Shown here piece after piece: positions 60,307 to 64,000 of a stretch of DNA of 64,000 bases (position 1 is the first letter of the stretch; each line of letters begins with the position of its first letter). The notes under the pieces were generated by a model. That model was given only the letters and a program-made list of their open reading frames with translations. It was not told the origin of the DNA and made no database searches. The translations under genes and the position numbers were made by a program. Source of the DNA: Sphingopyxis chilensis (GTDB taxonomy: Bacteria > Pseudomonadota > Alphaproteobacteria > Sphingomonadales > Sphingomonadaceae); NCBI RefSeq assembly GCF_035930445.1, contig NZ_CP142394.1, forward strand, positions 777,501 through 841,500, given 5' to 3'.

Positions 60307-60675
60307 TTATTCTTCGCCGTCGCGGTCACGGCCACCACGGCCACCACGACGTTCCTGCTTGCGCATCATCACCGACGGACCCTTTTCGAGTTCGTCGACC
60401 TTGATGGTGAGCCAGCGGATGATATCTTCGTTGATCGCAGCCTGACGCTCGATCTCTGCAATCGCTTCGCCCGACACTTCGGCCGACAGCATCACATAAT
60501 GACCCTTGCGGTTCTTCTGGATCTTGTAGGCGAGCTGCTTCAGGCCCCAGGTCTCGGTCTTGTGGACCGTGCCCTTGAATTCGCCGATGACGTTGGTGAC
60601 GGTTTCCGCCAGCGCGTCGACCTGAGCCTGGCTCAGGTCCTGACGCGCGATAAAGACATGCTCGTAAAACGGCAT
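60307..60675 (-). CDS. rpsF: 30S ribosomal protein S6
   Basis: The 122-residue protein begins [20 protein letters not shown], with [20 protein letters not shown] and a Gly/Arg-rich C-terminus. ATG 60675 is preceded by GAAGGAAG; the open frame continues 37 codons upstream but is non-coding. The ~200 bp upstream (60676-60874) should hold the operon promoter, and no gene is seen there. Confidence 0.97.
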   Translation of the reverse strand: MPFYEHVFIARQDLSQAQVDALAETVTNVIGEFKGTVHKTETWGLKQLAYKIQKNRKGHYVMLSAEVSGEAIAEIERQAAINEDIIRWLTIKVDELEKGPSVMMRKQERRGGRGGRDRDGEE

Positions 60676-60874
60676 GGTGCGCTTCCTTCGATTTGGCCGA
60701 TCGCTGGTTTCGCGCCAATCGCGAAACCCCTCCGGCTGTCGTCCGGCTTTGCGAAATTGGTGCAAAGCAAACGGGGCGAACGGCACAAGGCCTCGCCCCG
60801 AATGAGCGCGCCTATACAGATTCGCGGCGAGAACGCAAGGTTTCTTCGTCCTTCTCCCGCAAGGGGAGAAGGGA

Positions 60875-62254
60875 TCAGGGTAGCTTTTCCAGCAATTCGC
60901 GCCCGAATTCGGTGAGCGTGTCGTCGCGCGCGCCGAGGATCAGGATGCGATCGCCGGGCTTCGCTTCATCGAGGATCGCTGCGCCGCAGTTGGCGCGCGT
61001 CGTCAGATGGACGGCGTCGGCCCCCCCCGCGACGATGTCGGCGACCAGCGCTTCGCTGCCGATACTACGGTCGACGGTGCCGCCGAAATAGACGGGGTCG
61101 CATACGAAGAGTTTATCTTCGGGCCGCATGCCCGCGGCAAAGCTGGCCGCGAGCTCCTTGCCCATCTGGCGCAGCGGGCCATAGCCGTGGGGCTGGAAGA
61201 AGAGCAGGGCGCGTCCCGGCAGTTCGGCCACGGCGCCGAGCGTCGCGGCGACCTTGTCGGGATTGTGCGCGAAATCGTCGATCACGGTGACGTCGCCAGC
61301 CTGGCCGAGCACTTCGTAGCGGCGCGCAAGGCCCGCGAAATCCGCCAGCGCCTCGACCGCCTGCGCGATGGTCACGCCCGCCGCCTCTGCCGCCGCGATC
61401 GCGGCGAGCGCGTTGGCGGCATTGTGGCGGCCGGGCATCCGCAGCTTCACCCGATAGGCGGTGCCGCCCGAATGGACCGCGAAGCGGCACCCATCGGGCA
61501 GCGCCTCGAAATCGCTGCCGCGCACCGTCGCCGTGTCGGCGAAGCCGAAGGTGACGACATTGTGCCCCGACAAGAGCGGCGCGGACTCGCTGTCGTCGGC
61601 ATTGATCACCGCAACGCGCGCTTTCTCGACGAAATCGCCGAACAGCTGGTGAAGTTCGGCGAGGCTCTTGTGGTCGAGGCTGATGTTGGTGATCACCGCG
61701 ACATCGGGCGCATATAGCGCGATCGACCCGTCGCTTTCGTCGACCTCGCTCACATAGATGTCCGCGTCGCCGACGAGCGCGCTGGCGAAAGGCATGTCCG
61801 CACCCGAAAAATTACGCATCACCGCGCCGTTCATCACGGTCGGCTTCTTTCCCGCGCTGGCGAGGATCCAGCCGATCATTCCGGTCACGGTCGACTTGCC
61901 GCTCGTTCCCCCGACGCCGATCGCCTTGTCCGCTGCGTTGAACAGCGCCGCATTCAGGTCGGCGCGCGTCATGCGCGGGAGGCCGAGCGCATCGGCCGCA
62001 GCGACATCGGGCACGCTGTCCTCGATCGCCGCCGACGCGACGAGAATCTGTCCATCCTTCGGCCCGCTGCCGTCCTGCGGATAAAAGGCAATGCCCTGGC
62101 CTTCGAGCCAGGCGAATTTGTCGGGCGTCCGGCCCTGGTCGCGGCTGCGATCCGACCCCGAGACCGCCGCGCCGCGCGCCGCGACGATCATTGCGAGCGG
62201 CAACATGCCCGACCCGCCGATGCCGCAGAAGAAATAGGATTTGTTTTCCGACAT
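60875..62254 (-). CDS. Mur ligase family protein (MurC/Mpl-like)
   Basis: The 459-residue ligase has the Mur N-terminal motif [20 protein letters not shown], an ATP-binding loop [20 protein letters not shown] (a GTSGKST variant of GTHGKTT), [45 protein letters not shown], and [14 protein letters not shown]. It could be UDP-MurNAc:tripeptide ligase (Mpl) or a MurC paralogue; Mpl is suggested by the divergent LD-carboxypeptidase next door, which would supply recycled peptide. ATG 62254 is chosen over 62344 because [10 protein letters not shown] matches the family start. Confidence 0.82.
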   Translation of the reverse strand: MSENKSYFFCGIGGSGMLPLAMIVAARGAAVSGSDRSRDQGRTPDKFAWLEGQGIAFYPQDGSGPKDGQILVASAAIEDSVPDVAAADALGLPRMTRADLNAALFNAADKAIGVGGTSGKSTVTGMIGWILASAGKKPTVMNGAVMRNFSGADMPFASALVGDADIYVSEVDESDGSIALYAPDVAVITNISLDHKSLAELHQLFGDFVEKARVAVINADDSESAPLLSGHNVVTFGFADTATVRGSDFEALPDGCRFAVHSGGTAYRVKLRMPGRHNAANALAAIAAAEAAGVTIAQAVEALADFAGLARRYEVLGQAGDVTVIDDFAHNPDKVAATLGAVAELPGRALLFFQPHGYGPLRQMGKELAASFAAGMRPEDKLFVCDPVYFGGTVDRSIGSEALVADIVAGGADAVHLTTRANCGAAILDEAKPGDRILILGARDDTLTEFGRELLEKLP

Positions 62255-62309
62255 GGCGGCGCGATATGGGCTTGGCTCAAATTTGGCAAGGCAGGGCAGG
62301 GGACAGGAT

Positions 62310-63137
62310 TTGCGTATCGGCATCGTCGCTCCTTCGACCCCCATCCTCCCCGATGATGCGGAGGCGGTGCGCGCGCTCGCCAGCCTAGGCTATCCCGACG
62401 TCGAGCTCATATTCGACCCGCAATGCTTCGCGACGCACGGCCATTTCGCGGGCGAGGACGGGCACCGCTTCGCCGCGCTCGTCGAAATGGCGAACCGGCC
62501 CGATATCGACGCGGTGTGGTTCGCGCGCGGCGGTTACGGCGCGTGCCGGATCGCCGGGGAAGCGGTCGCCGCGATGACCGATGCGGCGCGGAGCAAGGCG
62601 TTTCTTGGCTATTCGGATCAGGGCAATCTGCTCGGCGCGCTCTATCGCGACGGCTTCGACCATGTCGCGCACGGGCCGATGGTCGCCGATATCCGCCGCG
62701 AAGGCGGCGACGCCGCCGTTCTGCGCGCGCTCGACTGGCTCGTCGCGCGCGATCCTGCGGCGTGCGAGCCCGGGCTCGAACATGGTGCGCGCCACGCCGC
62801 GTTCAACCTGATGACATTGTCGATGCTGCTCGGCACCCCGCTAGAACCCGATCTGTCGGGGCATGTCCTGCTTGTCGAGGAGGTCAGCGAATATCTCTAC
62901 GCCCTCGACCGCGCCTTTTTCCATGTTGCGACCTATCTCGCGCCGCGCGGGCTCGCGGGGCTGCGGCTCGGGCGCGTCAGCGACGTGCCCGAAAACGACC
63001 GTCCCTTCGGCATGGAGGCCGATGAAATCGCCCGCGACTGGTGCGCGCGGTGCAATATCCCCTGGCTCGGCCGGGCCGACATCGGCCACGACGCCGCGAA
63101 CAAGGTCGTGCCCTTCGGCTTGCATCGCGCGGGGTGA
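62310..63137 (+). CDS. LD-carboxypeptidase (peptidase family S66)
   Basis: The 275-residue enzyme trims D-Ala from murein tetrapeptide in the cytoplasm. It has LRIGIVAPSTPILPDDAEAV at the start, VWFARGGYGACRIAG, the nucleophile in AFLGYSDQGNLLGAL, and the later catalytic Glu and His in HVLLVEEVSEYLYALDRAFF and the segment ending NKVVPFGL. TTG 62310 with AGGGGA upstream is preferred over an extension to 62241, which would overlap the ligase gene. It is divergent from the Mur ligase. Confidence 0.87.
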   Translation: MRIGIVAPSTPILPDDAEAVRALASLGYPDVELIFDPQCFATHGHFAGEDGHRFAALVEMANRPDIDAVWFARGGYGACRIAGEAVAAMTDAARSKAFLGYSDQGNLLGALYRDGFDHVAHGPMVADIRREGGDAAVLRALDWLVARDPAACEPGLEHGARHAAFNLMTLSMLLGTPLEPDLSGHVLLVEEVSEYLYALDRAFFHVATYLAPRGLAGLRLGRVSDVPENDRPFGMEADEIARDWCARCNIPWLGRADIGHDAANKVVPFGLHRAG

Positions 63138-63182
63138 GGGAATAGGCGCGGCCCAATTCAAAATCACGCTAGGGGACGCAAT

Positions 63183-64000
63183 ATGCGCGCATTCATCTTT
63201 CCGGGTCAGGGCAGCCAGTCGGTCGGTATGGGCAAGGCGCTCGCCGACGCTTCGGCCATCGCGCGCGAGGTGTTTCAGGAGGTCGACGACGCACTCGGCC
63301 AGCATCTTTTCAAGCTGATGAGCGACGGTCCCGAGGACCAGCTGACCCTCACTGAAAATGCCCAGCCCGCGATCATGGCGAATGCGATTGCAACGCTGCG
63401 TGTGCTCGAAAAGGAAGGTGGCGTGACGCTCGCCGCCAAGGCCGATTATGTCGCGGGTCACAGCCTCGGCGAATATAGCGCGCTTTGTGCCGCGGGGACG
63501 TTCGACCTTGCGACCACGGCGCGGCTTTTGAAGACGCGCGGGCAAGCGATGCAGGCGGCGGTGCCCGTCGGCGTCGGCGCGATGGCGGCGCTGCTCGGCG
63601 CCGATATCGACACCGCTCAAAAGCTCGCCGATGCCGCCGCCGAGGGCGAGGTTTGCACCGTCGCCAACGACAACGACCCGTCGCAGGTCGTGATCTCGGG
63701 CCACAAGGGCGCGGTCGAACGCGCAGTCGCGCTGGTCAAGGATTATGGCATCAAGCGCGGCGTGCTGTTGCCCGTCTCCGCACCCTTCCATTGCCCGTTG
63801 ATGCAGCCCGCGGCCGACGCGATGACCGAGGCGCTCGGCGCCAACCCGCCCAAGCCGCCGCTGGTGCCGGTGGTGGCGAATGTCACCGCGAGCCCGGTGA
63901 GCGATGGCGACCAGATCCGCGATTTGCTGGTCCAGCAGGTCACCGACCGCGTCCGCTGGCGCGAAAGCGTCGTCTCGATGGAAGATATCGGGGTCACGCA
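63183..64000 (+). CDS. fabD: Malonyl-CoA:ACP transacylase (partial, 3' end beyond window)
   Basis: The frame starts at ATG 63183 and is still open at the window end. The product begins MRAFIFPGQGSQSVGMGKAL and has the nucleophile motif VAGHSLGEYSALCAAG, QVVISGHKGAVERAV, and LLPVSAPFHCPLMQPA (catalytic His). FabD loads malonyl groups onto acyl carrier protein for fatty-acid synthesis. 272 codons are visible of about 310 expected. It lies 45 bp after the LD-carboxypeptidase. Confidence 0.95.
   Translation, partial: MRAFIFPGQGSQSVGMGKALADASAIAREVFQEVDDALGQHLFKLMSDGPEDQLTLTENAQPAIMANAIATLRVLEKEGGVTLAAKADYVAGHSLGEYSALCAAGTFDLATTARLLKTRGQAMQAAVPVGVGAMAALLGADIDTAQKLADAAAEGEVCTVANDNDPSQVVISGHKGAVERAVALVKDYGIKRGVLLPVSAPFHCPLMQPAADAMTEALGANPPKPPLVPVVANVTASPVSDGDQIRDLLVQQVTDRVRWRESVVSMEDIGVT

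Overview
The window reads as a chromosomal segment of a high-GC alphaproteobacterium of the Sphingomonadaceae, most likely Sphingopyxis or a close relative. The grounds are the exosortase-A (XrtA) exopolysaccharide locus in its sphingomonad order, several TonB-dependent receptors, the rpsF-rpsR-rplI and infA-maf-RNase-yacG arrangements, and strong third-position GC in the housekeeping genes. The genus is an inference; no rRNA is present.

Positions 1-13135 hold an almost unbroken plus-strand XrtA operon: the tail of a PLP-dependent decarboxylase, an export lipoprotein, a Wzz-like chain-length protein, a tyrosine autokinase, an outer-membrane barrel, an ExeA-like ATPase, a polysaccharide deacetylase, a FemAB-like protein, a glycosyltransferase, exosortase A fused to an EpsI-like domain, and an asparagine-synthase-like amidotransferase. 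Most junctions overlap or nearly touch. A BioF2/FemAB-like acyltransferase with a cupin/JmjC-like protein follows, then infA, maf, a short RNase E/G-like gene, yacG and tRNA-Phe(GAA).

From just after the tRNA (17636) to about 50.5 kb the sequence is mosaic accessory DNA. First comes a compact Tn7-like transposition module on the minus strand (tnsA-tnsB-tnsC-tniQ, each junction overlapping by 4 bp), with direct repeats resembling TnsB sites just outside tnsA. Next is a catabolic/uptake cluster (24.9-37.4 kb): M20 deacylase, MFS transporter, GntR/FCD regulator, beta-lactamase-fold hydrolase, M19 dipeptidase-like protein, ornithine-cyclodeaminase family protein, DadA-like flavoenzyme, TonB receptor and tannase-family esterase. 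An identical 11-bp sequence occurs in three of its promoter regions and is probably the GntR operator.

The third accessory block (38-50.3 kb) looks like a multi-gene DNA-modification and defence system. It contains a DUF2971-like gene, a 1485-residue protein with an N-terminal sacsin-type GHKL ATPase domain and a C-terminal PD-(D/E)XK-like (NOV/DUF3883-like) domain, an AspBHI-like (modification-dependent) restriction endonuclease, and a compact operon of a small protein, a Vsr nuclease, a second GHKL ATPase, two unrecognised proteins and a C5-cytosine methyltransferase. This is the strongest candidate for an undescribed system.

From 50.75 kb core-like sequence returns: two convergent TonB receptors sharing a bidirectional terminator, folE, a PKHD-type dioxygenase with a sulfotransferase-like gene, the rpsF-rpsR-rplI operon, a Mur-ligase-family gene divergent from an LD-carboxypeptidase (a plausible murein-recycling pair), and the start of fabD, cut by the window end.
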